Shown: piece after piece, positions 16,940 to 25,077 of the stretch
Layout of the letters: every line of letters starts with the position of its first letter
Numbering within the stretch: the first letter of the stretch is position 1
Assembly: GCA_902789745.1 (NCBI GenBank)
Contig: CADAPH010000022.1
Span: 1-32,301 of the forward strand
Direction: 5' to 3'
Length of the DNA: 32,301 nt
From: Oscillospiraceae bacterium
GTDB taxonomy: Bacteria; Bacillota; Clostridia; Oscillospirales; Oscillospiraceae
Translations under genes and position numbers: made by a program
The notes under the pieces: generated by a model
Databases searched by the model: none
What the model was told of the DNA's origin: nothing
The model's input: the letters and a program-made list of their open reading frames with translations, nothing else

Positions 16940-19348
16940 TTACTGCCTCTGGTTCAGATAGCCCTTAATCGCGCCCGCGCCGGCATACTTGGTGCCGTCG
17001 GGCAGGACAAGGGTCGGGGCCTGCTTGACGCCGTACTTGGACACGAGATCGGCATTTTCGTCGGCCATGAGCTTCGAGTAGTGTACGCCTGCTTTGTCGA
17101 GATAGCTGCACGCAATACGGCAGTTGGGGCAGGTCGGCGTGGCGAAAAGGATGGGCTCGTTCGCCTTTTCCTCAGAAGCCGCGGCGACGGCCACGGGCTC
17201 GAGCTCGGGAATGGGCTGGCGCTTGCCGGGTCTCGGGAGCTGTTCGCCCTCGGCGAGGGGTCCCTCATGCCGGAGCTCGGAGCGCTCAATGACGTACTCT
17301 CTGCGCTCCTTGTACTCCTCGGTCTTGCCGGCGTTCCAGTTCTGCACCGGGCGGTAGTAGCCGGTGATGCGGCTGTAGACCTCGGCGGTTTCGCCGCAGT
17401 CGGGGCAGGTGAACTGCTCGCCGGTCAGGTAGCCGTGATTCTTGCAGACGGAATAGGTCGGGCTGAGGGTGTAGTAGGGCAGCTTGTAGTTCTCGGCGAT
17501 CTTGCGCACGAGGTTGGCCGCGGCTTTCCAGCTCGGCAGCTTTTCACCCAGGAAGGCGTGGAAGACCGTGCCGGAGGTGTAGCGGGTCTGCAGATCGTCC
17601 TGCACGTCCAGCGCCTCGAAGATATCCTCGGTATAGCCCACGGGCAGGTGGGAGGAGTTGGTGTAGTACGGGGTGCCGCCCGGTTCCGCCGCGGTGATGA
17701 TGTCGGGGAAGGTCTCCACGTCATGCTTGGCGAGGCGGTAGGAGGTGGACTCCGCCGGGGTGGCCTCGAGGTTGTAGAGGTCGCCGTACATCTCCTGATA
17801 GTCGCTGAGGCGTTCGCGCATGTGGTCGAGCACCTGCTTGGTAAACTCCTGGCAGCGGGGATCGGTCATGTCGCAGCGCAGCCACTTGGCGTTCAGGCCC
17901 GCCTCGTTCATGCCGACAAGTCCGATGGTGGAGAAGTGGTTCTCAAAGGTGCCGAGGTAGTGCTTGGTATAGGGGTACAGACCTTCGTTGAGAAGCTTGG
18001 TGATGACGTCGCGCTTGGTCTTGAGGGAGCGCGCGGCGAGATCCATGAGCTTGTCGAGGCGCTTGTAGAAGTCGGCCTCGTCCTTGGAGAGATAGGCCAG
18101 ACGCGGCATGTTCAGCGTCACGACGCCGATGGAGCCGGTAGACTCGCCCGAGCCGAAGAAGCCGCCGGACTTTTTGCGCAGCTCCCGGAGGTCGAGGCGG
18201 AGGCGGCAGCACATGGAGCGGACGTCCGAGGGCTCCATGTCGGAGTTGATGTAGTTGGAGAAGTAAGGCGTGCCGTACTTCGCGGTCATCTCAAACAGGA
18301 GCTTGTTGTTCTCGGTCTCGGACCAGTCGAAGTCGCGGGTGATGGAATAAGTCGGGATGGGGTACTGGAAGCCGCGGCCGTTGGCGTCGCCCTCGATCAT
18401 GACGTCGATGAAGGCCTTGTTGACCATGTCCATTTCCTTCTTGCAGTCGCCGTAGGTAAAGTCCATCTCCTTGCCGCCGACGATGGCGGGCAGATCCTTC
18501 AGGTCGGCCGGAACCGTCCAGTCGAGGGTGATATTGGAGAAGGGGGCCTGCGTGCCCCAGCGGGACGGGGTGTTCACGCCGAAGACGAAGGACTGGATGC
18601 ACTGCTTGACCTCTTTGTAATCGAGGTTGTCGACCTTGACAAAGGGGGCGAGGTAGGTGTCGAAGGAGGAGAAGGCCTGGGCACCGGCCCACTCGTTCTG
18701 CATGATGCCGAGGAAGTTGACCATCTGGTTGCAGAGGGTGGACAGGTGGCTTGCGGGCGAGGAGTTGATCTTGCCCGGGATGCCGAGCCCCTGCTGAATG
18801 AGCTGCTTGAGGCTCCAGCCCGCGCAGTAGCCGGTGAGCATGGAGAGGTCGTGCAGGTGGATGTCGCAGTTGCGGTGGGCGTTTGCGATCTCCTGATCAT
18901 AGACCTCGCTGAGCCAGTAGTTGGCAGTGATGGCGCCGGAGTTGGAGAGGATCAGGCCGCCGACCGAGTAGGTGACGGTGGAGTTCTCCTTGACGCGCCA
19001 GTCCTCAATGTTGAGGTACTTGTCCACGGTCTCCTTGTAGTCAAGGTAGGAGGACTTGGTGCTTCTCAGCTTCTCGCGCTGCTTGCGGTACAGGATGTAG
19101 GCCTTGGCCACGGCGTCGTAGCCGCCGCGGGAGAGCACGGCCTCCACGCTGTCTTGGATATCCTCGACCGCGACCTTGTCATCCTGGATCTTCGGCAGAA
19201 AGTCCGCCGAGACCCGCAGGGCCAGAAAGTCGATAATACTGTCGTTATACTGCGTCTCTGTGGCGTCAAAGGCTTTCTTGATCGCGTCGGCGATCTTGTT
19301 GAGGTCAAAGTCGACCACCTTGCCGTCACGCTTTACTACCTGGTACAT
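16940..19348 (-). CDS. nrdD: Anaerobic (class III) ribonucleoside-triphosphate reductase with C-terminal glutaredoxin-like domain
   Basis: Reduces ribonucleoside triphosphates to deoxyribonucleotides using a glycyl radical. 802 residues. An ATP-cone regulatory domain covers about 1-95. The ten-stranded core holds Cys380-Cys381 (SMCCRL), one of which should carry the thiyl radical. A zinc-type knot C635-x2-H638 ... CPDC (648-651) precedes the glycyl radical loop RITGYY (660-665, Gly663). After a proline-rich linker (about 695-725) comes a glutaredoxin/NrdH-like domain (731-802) with redox motif CPNC (740-743), the cis-Pro motif QAPTLVLPDG and GAGAIKGYL. The tail would make this a redoxin-driven rather than formate-driven enzyme (inference). 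The gene follows nrdG after a palindromic repeat; GGGGGT is a weak ribosome site before the ATG. Confidence 0.95.
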   Translation of the reverse strand: MYQVVKRDGKVVDFDLNKIADAIKKAFDATETQYNDSIIDFLALRVSADFLPKIQDDKVAVEDIQDSVEAVLSRGGYDAVAKAYILYRKQREKLRSTKSSYLDYKETVDKYLNIEDWRVKENSTVTYSVGGLILSNSGAITANYWLSEVYDQEIANAHRNCDIHLHDLSMLTGYCAGWSLKQLIQQGLGIPGKINSSPASHLSTLCNQMVNFLGIMQNEWAGAQAFSSFDTYLAPFVKVDNLDYKEVKQCIQSFVFGVNTPSRWGTQAPFSNITLDWTVPADLKDLPAIVGGKEMDFTYGDCKKEMDMVNKAFIDVMIEGDANGRGFQYPIPTYSITRDFDWSETENNKLLFEMTAKYGTPYFSNYINSDMEPSDVRSMCCRLRLDLRELRKKSGGFFGSGESTGSIGVVTLNMPRLAYLSKDEADFYKRLDKLMDLAARSLKTKRDVITKLLNEGLYPYTKHYLGTFENHFSTIGLVGMNEAGLNAKWLRCDMTDPRCQEFTKQVLDHMRERLSDYQEMYGDLYNLEATPAESTSYRLAKHDVETFPDIITAAEPGGTPYYTNSSHLPVGYTEDIFEALDVQDDLQTRYTSGTVFHAFLGEKLPSWKAAANLVRKIAENYKLPYYTLSPTYSVCKNHGYLTGEQFTCPDCGETAEVYSRITGYYRPVQNWNAGKTEEYKERREYVIERSELRHEGPLAEGEQLPRPGKRQPIPELEPVAVAAASEEKANEPILFATPTCPNCRIACSYLDKAGVHYSKLMADENADLVSKYGVKQAPTLVLPDGTKYAGAGAIKGYLNQRQ

Positions 19349-19395
19349 GTTATCTTTACCCCCATCTATATCTCTGTTCTGAAGTAAGCTGTTTC

Positions 19396-19489
19396 AGTGT
19401 GGAGTTTGGAGAGTGGAGTTAATGTATCCGCTTCGCGGACGGATTATAACATGTGCCGAAGGCACACCATAACTCCACACTCCACACTT
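19396..19489. repeat. Palindromic repeat family C, full copy
   Basis: About 93 bp between nrdG and nrdD. Outer arms AGTGTGGAGT and ACTCCACACT pair, and further GTGGAGT/ACTCCAC units repeat inside. The middle carries two small hairpins, CCGCTTCGCGG and GTGCCGAAGGCAC. It starts 10 bp after the nrdG stop. A partial copy is at 26889-26918. It has no reading frame. Confidence 0.75.
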
Positions 19490-19498
19490 CACTCTCGC

Positions 19499-20197
19499 TC
19501 AAACCCCTCTGACCTCCACCGTCGGGATGATCTCCCGCACGGCGTCGGCGAGGCGATGCATCTCATCTGCGTCGAAGGCGCCCAGGCCTTCCGCGTCCAG
19601 GATCGCGCCGGAATCCTTGTACTGCTGGAGATAATACTCCCTGGCGCCGCGTATCCATTCCGCAGCCGCCAAAAGGCTTTCTTCCGTGTGCAGGCCCTTG
19701 ACCACCGTAGTGCGGAATTCATAATCCACACGGCCTTCCAGCAAAAAGTCCTTCGATTTTGTCACGCTCTTAAGATCGAAGCACTCCAGCCCCACGGTCT
19801 TCGCGTAGAGAGCGGGCGCGTTCTTGACATCCATGGCCACGCGGTCGGCAAGTCCGGCCTCCACGATCCCGATCAGCCGGTCGGGAAAGCTGCCGTTGGT
19901 GTCGAGCTTTACGAGAAAACCCATGGCCTTGATCTCTTTCAGGAAATCGGCGATGTCGGGGTGCAGCAGCGGCTCCCCGCCGGTGACAGCCACGCCGTCG
20001 AGCACGCCGACGCGTTTTCGCAAAAAGGCCAGCACCTGTTCGGCGCTGGAATCATGCGCAAGCTGATCGGGCAGGACAAGGGCGCTGTTGTGGCAGAAGG
20101 GACAGCGAAAATTACAGCCGCCGGTAAAAACCGTGCAGGCTACCTTTCCGGGATAATCCAGAAGCGTCAGCTTTTGCAGACCGGAAACCAGCATCAT
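19499..20197 (-). CDS. nrdG: Anaerobic ribonucleotide reductase activating protein (radical SAM)
   Basis: Uses S-adenosylmethionine and a 4Fe-4S cluster to put the glycyl radical on NrdD. 232 residues. The cluster motif is CNFRCPFC (Cys28, 32, 35), followed by the SAM-binding GGEPLLH (about 97-103) and LDTNGS. This matches the longer NrdG class of about 230 residues found with redoxin-type NrdD rather than the ~155-residue E. coli type. Two ATGs stand in tandem (20197 and 20194); GGGAGGG lies 3 bp before the first and 6 bp before the second, which favours the second. It precedes nrdD in one operon and has NrdR-type boxes upstream. Confidence 0.95.
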   Translation of the reverse strand: MMLVSGLQKLTLLDYPGKVACTVFTGGCNFRCPFCHNSALVLPDQLAHDSSAEQVLAFLRKRVGVLDGVAVTGGEPLLHPDIADFLKEIKAMGFLVKLDTNGSFPDRLIGIVEAGLADRVAMDVKNAPALYAKTVGLECFDLKSVTKSKDFLLEGRVDYEFRTTVVKGLHTEESLLAAAEWIRGAREYYLQQYKDSGAILDAEGLGAFDADEMHRLADAVREIIPTVEVRGV

Positions 20198-20220
20198 TTT
20201 CCCTCCCTGTCGGCCATGTT

Positions 20221-20249
20221 ACCATAACACCGGTCTTGTGTTCTGTCAA
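20221..20249 (-). promoter_or_regulatory. Candidate proximal promoter of nrdG-nrdD
   Basis: On the minus strand: -35 TTGACA (20244-20249, consensus), 17-bp spacer, -10 TATGGT (20221-20226). The start point would give a leader of roughly 15-20 nt. The NrdR boxes would lie upstream of this promoter, which is less usual for repression. Confidence 0.55.
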
Positions 20250-20267
20250 CAAAAAAACTGTAACAAA

Positions 20268-20325
20268 ACACTATATATAGTTTCACACTTGGGCATTATG
20301 AAAAAATTGGCACAAAATATAGTGT
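20268..20325 (-). promoter_or_regulatory. Two NrdR-type boxes, with a promoter overlapping box 1
   Basis: Box 1 (20268-20283) reads ACACTATATATAGTTT and box 2 (20310-20325) reads GCACAAAATATAGTGT. Both fit the NrdR palindrome ACAC-W-ATATATW-GTGT (14 and 13 of 16 positions against ACACTATATATAGTGT). Their centres are 42 bp apart, four helical turns, as expected for paired NrdR sites. A promoter TTCATA (20297-20302), 17 bp, TATATA (20274-20279) has its -10 inside box 1, so NrdR binding would block it. No nrdR gene is in the window. Confidence 0.8.
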
Positions 20326-20361
20326 CGGCTCGGAAACTGGTTCCGGGCTGGCACTTGAATC

Positions 20362-20390
20362 ATTGTAGCGTATTCAGCTCTGTTTTGCAA
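20362..20390 (-). promoter_or_regulatory. Candidate distal promoter upstream of nrdG
   Basis: On the minus strand: TTGCAA (20385-20390), 17-bp spacer, TACAAT (20362-20367). Transcripts from here would pass through both NrdR boxes and have a leader of about 155 nt. Confidence 0.45.
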
Positions 20391-20511
20391 GGGTGAACAG
20401 CCCCCGCAATGCAATCTTGTGAGAACTGCCGATTTCCGCGAGCCGGGACGCGCATGGCATTAGACACTTTTCCGAGGGAGGCAGAACACGCGCCGCCCTC
20501 CCGCAAGAGAA
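20391..20511. other. Intergenic stretch without recognised function
   Basis: This is part of the 497-bp gap between nrdG and the HAD gene. Apart from a weak GGGAGG/CCTCCC inverted repeat near 20475-20502 I see no gene, promoter or RNA here. Confidence 0.5.
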
Positions 20512-20648
20512 AAACGGATTGCCACACCAGTGACGTCGGTCACTGGTTCGCAATGACAGACGCGACGGTTTTCGCCTCGTGGGAACTGCGGCAGCAGCTT
20601 CCCGTTGTCATTGCGGGCCAGTGCGCGCACTGGCGTGGCAATCCGTTT
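20512..20648. repeat. Inverted-repeat element family B, copy 2
   Basis: 137 bp, same orientation as the copy at 16793-16931. The left 47 bp are almost identical (AAACGGATTGCCACACCAG, hairpin CAGTGACGTCGGTCACTG, CTGGTTCGCAATGAC), the middle diverges, and the right terminal repeat has one mismatch (CTGGCGTGGCAATCCG). It lies 46 bp after the stop of the HAD hydrolase gene. Confidence 0.88.
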
Positions 20649-20694
20649 CTTTATGCCGGGGGAGCATTGCCCCTTCGGCAGTCTTAATGTGCCT

Positions 20695-21309
20695 TTACTC
20701 CTTTACCGGCACGCCCGCTCTGCGCAGCTCCCGCCGCAGCCTTGGGACGTCATTGTGAAAGACTGTGGCGGGCATGCCGATATAGAGCGCCGCCTCCACA
20801 TTGGCGGGGGAGTCGTCGATGAAGAAGCACTCCTCCCGCTTGAGGGAGAAGGTCTCGAAGAACTTCTCGTAGATTTCCGGCATGGGTTTGAGAAGCTTGA
20901 CGGAGGCGGAGATGAGCGTGGCGTCGAAAAGCTTCGCGGCGGGGACGCGCTGCCAGTAATCCGGCTGGCGGCAGCTTGCGTTCGAGAGCAGATAGATCCC
21001 ATAACCCAGTCCCTTTAGCTCTTCGATCAGCGGGTACATCCCCTCCACCTCCAGGATCGGCCTGTCCCAGAAGCTGATGAGCTTTCGCGCGATCTCCCGC
21101 AGGTGTTCCGGCACACGGGGGCAGAGGATTTCGGCGGCCTGTTCGTCGTTCAGGGTGCCGCGATCCAGCATCACCCATTCGGGCGACCGGAAGATCTCGC
21201 GCAGGAGGAGCTCGCGCTCTTCCTCATTGACGCCGAAGCGCGCGATAAAGGCGGGGGGATCGAAGCGGATGACCACATTGCCCATGTCGAATACGATATT
21301 TTTGATCAT
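20695..21309 (-). CDS. HAD superfamily hydrolase (subfamily IA, YihX-like)
   Basis: 204-residue cytoplasmic phosphatase-like protein. Motif I is VFDMGNVV with nucleophile Asp8; the second position, normally Asp, is Asn11, as in the YihX/epoxide hydrolase N-terminal group. Motif II is LLSNAS (about 108-113), motif III Lys in KLLKPMPEIY, and motif IV FIDDSPANVEAA. A four-helix cap lies at about 20-85. Likely substrates are small phosphorylated metabolites; none can be named. Its ATG directly follows the permease stop (TAAATG), so it is the last gene of the ABC operon and translation is coupled. A role in the imported substrate's metabolism is only suggested by this. Confidence 0.9.
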   Translation of the reverse strand: MIKNIVFDMGNVVIRFDPPAFIARFGVNEEERELLLREIFRSPEWVMLDRGTLNDEQAAEILCPRVPEHLREIARKLISFWDRPILEVEGMYPLIEELKGLGYGIYLLSNASCRQPDYWQRVPAAKLFDATLISASVKLLKPMPEIYEKFFETFSLKREECFFIDDSPANVEAALYIGMPATVFHNDVPRLRRELRRAGVPVKE

Positions 21310-23208
21310 TTATGCAGTCTCCGTTTCCTTTTTCCCTGTCAGCCTGCGGAAGAATTTCTGCCGCCGCTCCCGGATGGCGAGGCGCTCCGCCAGGTCGCGG
21401 GAGCCGACGCCGTACACGAGATACAGGATCAGGCCCGAGACCAGCATGATGAACACCGTCGAGGCACAGCGTCTGCCCGAGGCGTTGACGTTGTAGCCGT
21501 ACAGCCCTTCCTCGGCACACATGGCCTGAATGACCATGGCGTAGCTGGTGGCGTAGGTGCTGGCAAAGGTCGCGGACATGTCGTACTCGGTGAAGAGGGC
21601 GTTGAAGTTCAGGGCGAAGACGGCCAGCACGCTCGGCAAGATAATGGGGAGCTTGACCTGCAGGAACGTGCGCAGCGGGCCGGAGCCGAGATTCCGCGCC
21701 GCGTCCTCCAGCTCCTCGTCAATGGAGTAGAAGCTGGCCTTGATCATGCGCAGCGAGAATGGCAGCTTCGTCACCGTATAGGCCAGGATGATCAGAAGCC
21801 TCACATTCTCCGCATAGTAGAGGTTGCGGTTGCCGACGTACCAGACGGCTTCGGAGTTGAAGAAGGTGCGGTAGGAGTAGCAGATCAGGATCGTCGGCAG
21901 CAGCCACGGGAACAGAAGCGCATATTCGAGGATGATGCCGGACTTCTTGTGCTTTTTGTTGAAGATGTAGTTGCAGGCCACGACCACGATCACGCAGGCC
22001 AGCGCCGCGGCCAGGGCCGACAGGATGAAGCTGAGCTTGATGCCGCCGAGGGTGGCCTCGTTGGAGAACACGCCGGAGATCGCGCCCTCGCGGGTCTTGT
22101 ATTTGCCGCGGCTGGTGAGATACTCGTAGTCCTCTTTCCCGTAATAGTTGATAAACGTCCACTGCGAGAGATCCAGCTTCTTCTGGCGGATGGCGGTGTA
22201 GGTCTGGAAGGAGAAGATCACGATCATCACCACCGGCGTCATATAGATGATGAACAGGACGTAGGCGTAGATATGGGCGATGACGTTGGCGACGGGATTG
22301 TTGATCTTCTGCTTCTGGAGCTTGGCCTTGGTCTTGGAGACCGAGAGGTAATGCCCCTTGCGCTCGTAGGCGGAGAGGGTCGTCAGCAGAATGATGGTGA
22401 ACATGGCGAGGATGATGCTCAGCAGCGCAGCGCGCGCCTGGGGGAAGGCCTCGTCCGCCGTGGAGGAGCCCGCGAGTCTGACAATCTCAGGGTTAATGGA
22501 GTCGTAGCCCAGCAGGGTCGGGGCGGACATGGCGCACAGACCCGTGATAAAGGTCATGACCGTGAGGGAGAAGAGCGTGGGGATCAGCGTCGGCAGCACG
22601 ACCTTCCACAGCACCTGGAAGGGATTGGCGCCCATGTTGCGCGCGGCCTCCACGGTGTTGTAGTCAATGCCGCGGATGGCATTGCGCAGAAACAGCATGT
22701 GGTTGGAGGTGCAGGCGAAGGTCATCGTGAACAGCACCGCGTTGTAGCCCGAGAACCAGTTGGGGTTCATATCCGGAAAGGCGTTTTTCATCGCGGTGGT
22801 GATAATGCCGTCACTGGCATAAAGGAACATGTAGCCCGTGACCAGCGCGACGCCGGAGTAGATCATCGTGGTCATGTAGCCCATGCGCAGGATTTTGGCG
22901 CCCTTGATGTCAAAATACTCGGTCAGAAGAACGAGGGAGATGCCCACGACATTGACCGTGATGACCAGGCATACCGCAAGCTTCAAGGAGTTCCAGACGA
23001 ACTTGCCCATGGTGCCGGCGAGGAAGAAGCGGATGACCGCGAAGGCGTCCCGCTCCCCGGCGGCGTTTTTCGTGTTGAAAATGCTGGTCAGGGTATTGAG
23101 ACAGGGAAGGAGCATGAAGCCGAAGAAGAGATAGGCGAAGAAGCACACGCCGACAAGACGCAGCAGCGTCTCGGGCCGGAGCTTCCTGTCCTCCAGCGTG
23201 GCGTTCAT
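21310..23208 (-). CDS. Iron(III)-type ABC transporter, fused double permease (FbpB-like)
   Basis: 632 residues with two complete permease halves in one chain, about 12 membrane helices. Each half has its EAA coupling loop: EAARNMGANPFQ (188-199) and DAARNLGSGPLR (502-513), both followed by LP-x-LIP or LP-IILPS. A hydrophilic linker lies near 285-300 and a short loop region (about 350-385) precedes the second half. Fused permeases of this type belong to the ferric iron (FbpB/AfuB), phosphonate and related importers with family 1/6 binding proteins. The start overlaps the ATPase stop by 4 bp (ATGA). Substrate is not certain; iron(III), a polyamine or a phosphonate are candidates. Confidence 0.88.
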   Translation of the reverse strand: MNATLEDRKLRPETLLRLVGVCFFAYLFFGFMLLPCLNTLTSIFNTKNAAGERDAFAVIRFFLAGTMGKFVWNSLKLAVCLVITVNVVGISLVLLTEYFDIKGAKILRMGYMTTMIYSGVALVTGYMFLYASDGIITTAMKNAFPDMNPNWFSGYNAVLFTMTFACTSNHMLFLRNAIRGIDYNTVEAARNMGANPFQVLWKVVLPTLIPTLFSLTVMTFITGLCAMSAPTLLGYDSINPEIVRLAGSSTADEAFPQARAALLSIILAMFTIILLTTLSAYERKGHYLSVSKTKAKLQKQKINNPVANVIAHIYAYVLFIIYMTPVVMIVIFSFQTYTAIRQKKLDLSQWTFINYYGKEDYEYLTSRGKYKTREGAISGVFSNEATLGGIKLSFILSALAAALACVIVVVACNYIFNKKHKKSGIILEYALLFPWLLPTILICYSYRTFFNSEAVWYVGNRNLYYAENVRLLIILAYTVTKLPFSLRMIKASFYSIDEELEDAARNLGSGPLRTFLQVKLPIILPSVLAVFALNFNALFTEYDMSATFASTYATSYAMVIQAMCAEEGLYGYNVNASGRRCASTVFIMLVSGLILYLVYGVGSRDLAERLAIRERRQKFFRRLTGKKETETA

Positions 23209-24239
23209 TGGGCCGCCTCCTCTCCCTTCGCCTCATAGGCCATGATATCCTTGGGGTCAATGACAAGGCTGACCTTCTGTCCGGCCTCGTAGATGCGCAC
23301 ACCGTCGTTCTTCTCAATGACCTTGAGTGTCTGCCCGGCGGTCTTGATGTAGTATTTAATATACAGGCCATAGTACTCGCGGCTCTCGACCGTGCCGTCC
23401 AGCGTGACCTGGCCGGGCCGCGCCTCGGAATTGACGTGCAGGCGTTCGAGTCTTATGTAGTTGTGCTTTTCGGGATCGACCGGCGCGCCGGCTTTGACCA
23501 TGGCGTCGACCGCGCCGTCCCCGAGGCGGTTGATGTCGCCGATGAAGTTGCACACGAACTCGGTCTTCGAGAAGTTGTAGACCTCGTTCGGGGTGCCGAT
23601 CTGCTCAATATAGCCTTTGTTGAACACCGCGATGCGGTCGGAGAGGGTCAGGGCTTCCTCCTGGTCGTGAGTGACGTAGATGGTGGTGATGCCGAAGTCC
23701 TTCTGCATCTGTTTGAGCTCGTTTCTGAGCTGTACGCGGAGCTTGGCGTCGAGGTTGGAAAGCGGCTCGTCCATGCAGATGATGGCGGGCTCGGTGACCA
23801 GGGCGCGGGCAATGGCGACGCGCTGCTGCTGGCCGCCGGAGAGCTGGCTGACCGCCTTTTTGAGCTGATCGTCCGAGAGGTCGACCTTCCTTGCGATCTC
23901 TCTTACGCGCCTGTCGCGCTCGTCCTTCGGAACCTTTTTGATCTTGAGGCCGAATTCGATATTGTCATAGACCGTCATCGTCGGGAACAGGGCGTAGCTC
24001 TGGAAGACGATGCCGATGTTTCTGTCCTCGATGGGGACATGGGTGATGTCGCGGCCCTTCACAATCACGGTGCCGGAGGCCGGCTCGATAAAGCCGGTGA
24101 TGGTGCGCAGAGTCGTGGTTTTGCCGCAGCCGGAGGGGCCGAGGAAGGTAAAGAATTCCCCTTCCTTCACGTGGACGTTGATGTTATGCAGAGCCGTAAA
24201 GTCACCGAACTTCACGACAATGTCGTTAAGCTTGATCAT
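23205..24239 (-). CDS. Iron(III)-type ABC transporter, ATP-binding protein (FbpC/PotA-like)
   Basis: 344-residue cytoplasmic ATPase. Walker A GPSGCGKT (34-41), Q-loop VFQSYALFP (78-86), signature LSGGQQQR (133-140), Walker [17 protein letters not shown] (153-168) and switch His in VTHDQEEA are intact. A TOBE-type domain occupies about 235-340 and may sense substrate or act in regulation. AAAGGAG precedes the start. It lies between the binding-protein gene, from which a 14-bp stem-loop separates it, and the permease gene. Sequence type fits iron(III), spermidine/putrescine, sulfate or molybdate groups; the binding protein points to the AfuA/IdiA-like group. Confidence 0.9.
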   Translation of the reverse strand: MIKLNDIVVKFGDFTALHNINVHVKEGEFFTFLGPSGCGKTTTLRTITGFIEPASGTVIVKGRDITHVPIEDRNIGIVFQSYALFPTMTVYDNIEFGLKIKKVPKDERDRRVREIARKVDLSDDQLKKAVSQLSGGQQQRVAIARALVTEPAIICMDEPLSNLDAKLRVQLRNELKQMQKDFGITTIYVTHDQEEALTLSDRIAVFNKGYIEQIGTPNEVYNFSKTEFVCNFIGDINRLGDGAVDAMVKAGAPVDPEKHNYIRLERLHVNSEARPGQVTLDGTVESREYYGLYIKYYIKTAGQTLKVIEKNDGVRIYEAGQKVSLVIDPKDIMAYEAKGEEAAQ

Positions 24240-24271
24240 AGGCGTTTCTCCTTTGAATCACGAGTCCTCTT

Positions 24272-24290
24272 TGGCTCCCTCAGGGGGGAG
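24272..24290. repeat. Fragment of repeat family A
   Basis: GGCTCCCTCAGGGGGGAGG matches only the outer hairpin of family A (compare 6091-6109). The rest of the element is absent. It lies between the binding-protein stem-loop and the ATPase start. Confidence 0.5.
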
Positions 24291-24313
24291 GTTATACGGA
24301 ACGCGCTAAATCA

Positions 24314-24346
24314 AACGGCGAGTTGGGGCAAGCCCAACTCGCCGTT
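24314..24346 (-). terminator. Stem-loop after the binding-protein gene
   Basis: A perfect 14-bp stem (24314-24327 with 24333-24346), 5-nt loop, 15 bp after the binding-protein stop. On the minus strand it is followed by TGATTTAG, so it would stop only part of the transcripts or protect the upstream mRNA. Confidence 0.65.
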
Positions 24347-24360
24347 GAGGAAAGATCAAA

Positions 24361-25077
24361 TTACGCGGCCTTCTGGGTCAGGGTGGCCCAGTCAAGGTTC
24401 GCCCAGTCAGGCTCGGCGGGAGCCTGGGACTGATCGGCCCAGTAGAAGCCGAGGTTGGTCATGATGTTGGTCCACTCCGCGCTGTGGGCGGCGACATAGG
24501 CGGCATAGGTCATGTCGGTACCCGGAACGGTGGTCAGGGCGAAGTTGGGCAGCTCGTAGATCGCGGGGATATCGCCATCATAGACGATATCGGCAGACTC
24601 GACGTTGCAGGGGAAGGAGTCGAACTCCTCAGCCCAGGCGGCCTGCACCTCGGCGGAGCCGAACCAGTTCACGAAGTCCTTGACAGCCTGGGTCTGCTCG
24701 TCGGTACGGCCGGCCTTGTCCAGGATGCCGATGTACTCGGCGATGTAGTAGGTGCCGTCTTCAATGTCAACCAGATCCCAGTTCTCGGGCTCCAGCGCGC
24801 CGACCAGCGGATGCTCGGAACCGTCGGCTGCGGCGTCGATCTTGCCGTAGAGGGCAGAGGAGTAGAACTCGGACACGGCGACGTCGCCCTTGTTCAGGGG
24901 ATCAAAGCCATACTTGTAGTCGTCGCCGCCGGACTTGCCGTCCGCGCAGAACTTCCACAGGGTCTTCCAGCCGTCGACGGAGATGCCGCCGGCGGGGGAG
25001 GCGGGATCGGTGAAGGCGTAGAGCATGGCGGAGTTGATGTTGGCGTTGGTGGTGCCGCCGATCTTGTTCTGGATCAA
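24361..25077 (-). pseudogene. Iron(III)-type ABC binding protein, C-terminal part (out of frame with its N-terminus)
   Basis: This frame carries the last ~235 residues of the binding protein: IQNKIGGTTNANINSAMLY, DPLNKGDVAVSEFYSSALYGK, GTYYIAEYIGILDKAGR, FVNWFGSAEVQAAW and a Trp/Asp-rich end. The Met at 25077 is only the first in the frame and has no ribosome site. The N-terminal frame crosses over near 25070-25082. The join LHF to IQNK looks too short compared with the usual domain, so I infer loss of (3n+2) bases, or a single-base insertion, rather than a simple substitution. If real, the importer has no intact receptor. Confidence 0.8.

Noticed and set aside
16916..19387. 823-residue plus-strand open frame opposite nrdD
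   Set aside because: It is the exact antisense of nrdD, with Val/Gly/Glu-rich composition typical of such shadows, and begins inside a repeat element.
21103..23238. 711-residue plus-strand open frame opposite the fused permease
   Set aside because: Antisense of a clear membrane protein gene; rich in Asp/His/Gln/Gly with no recognisable domain.
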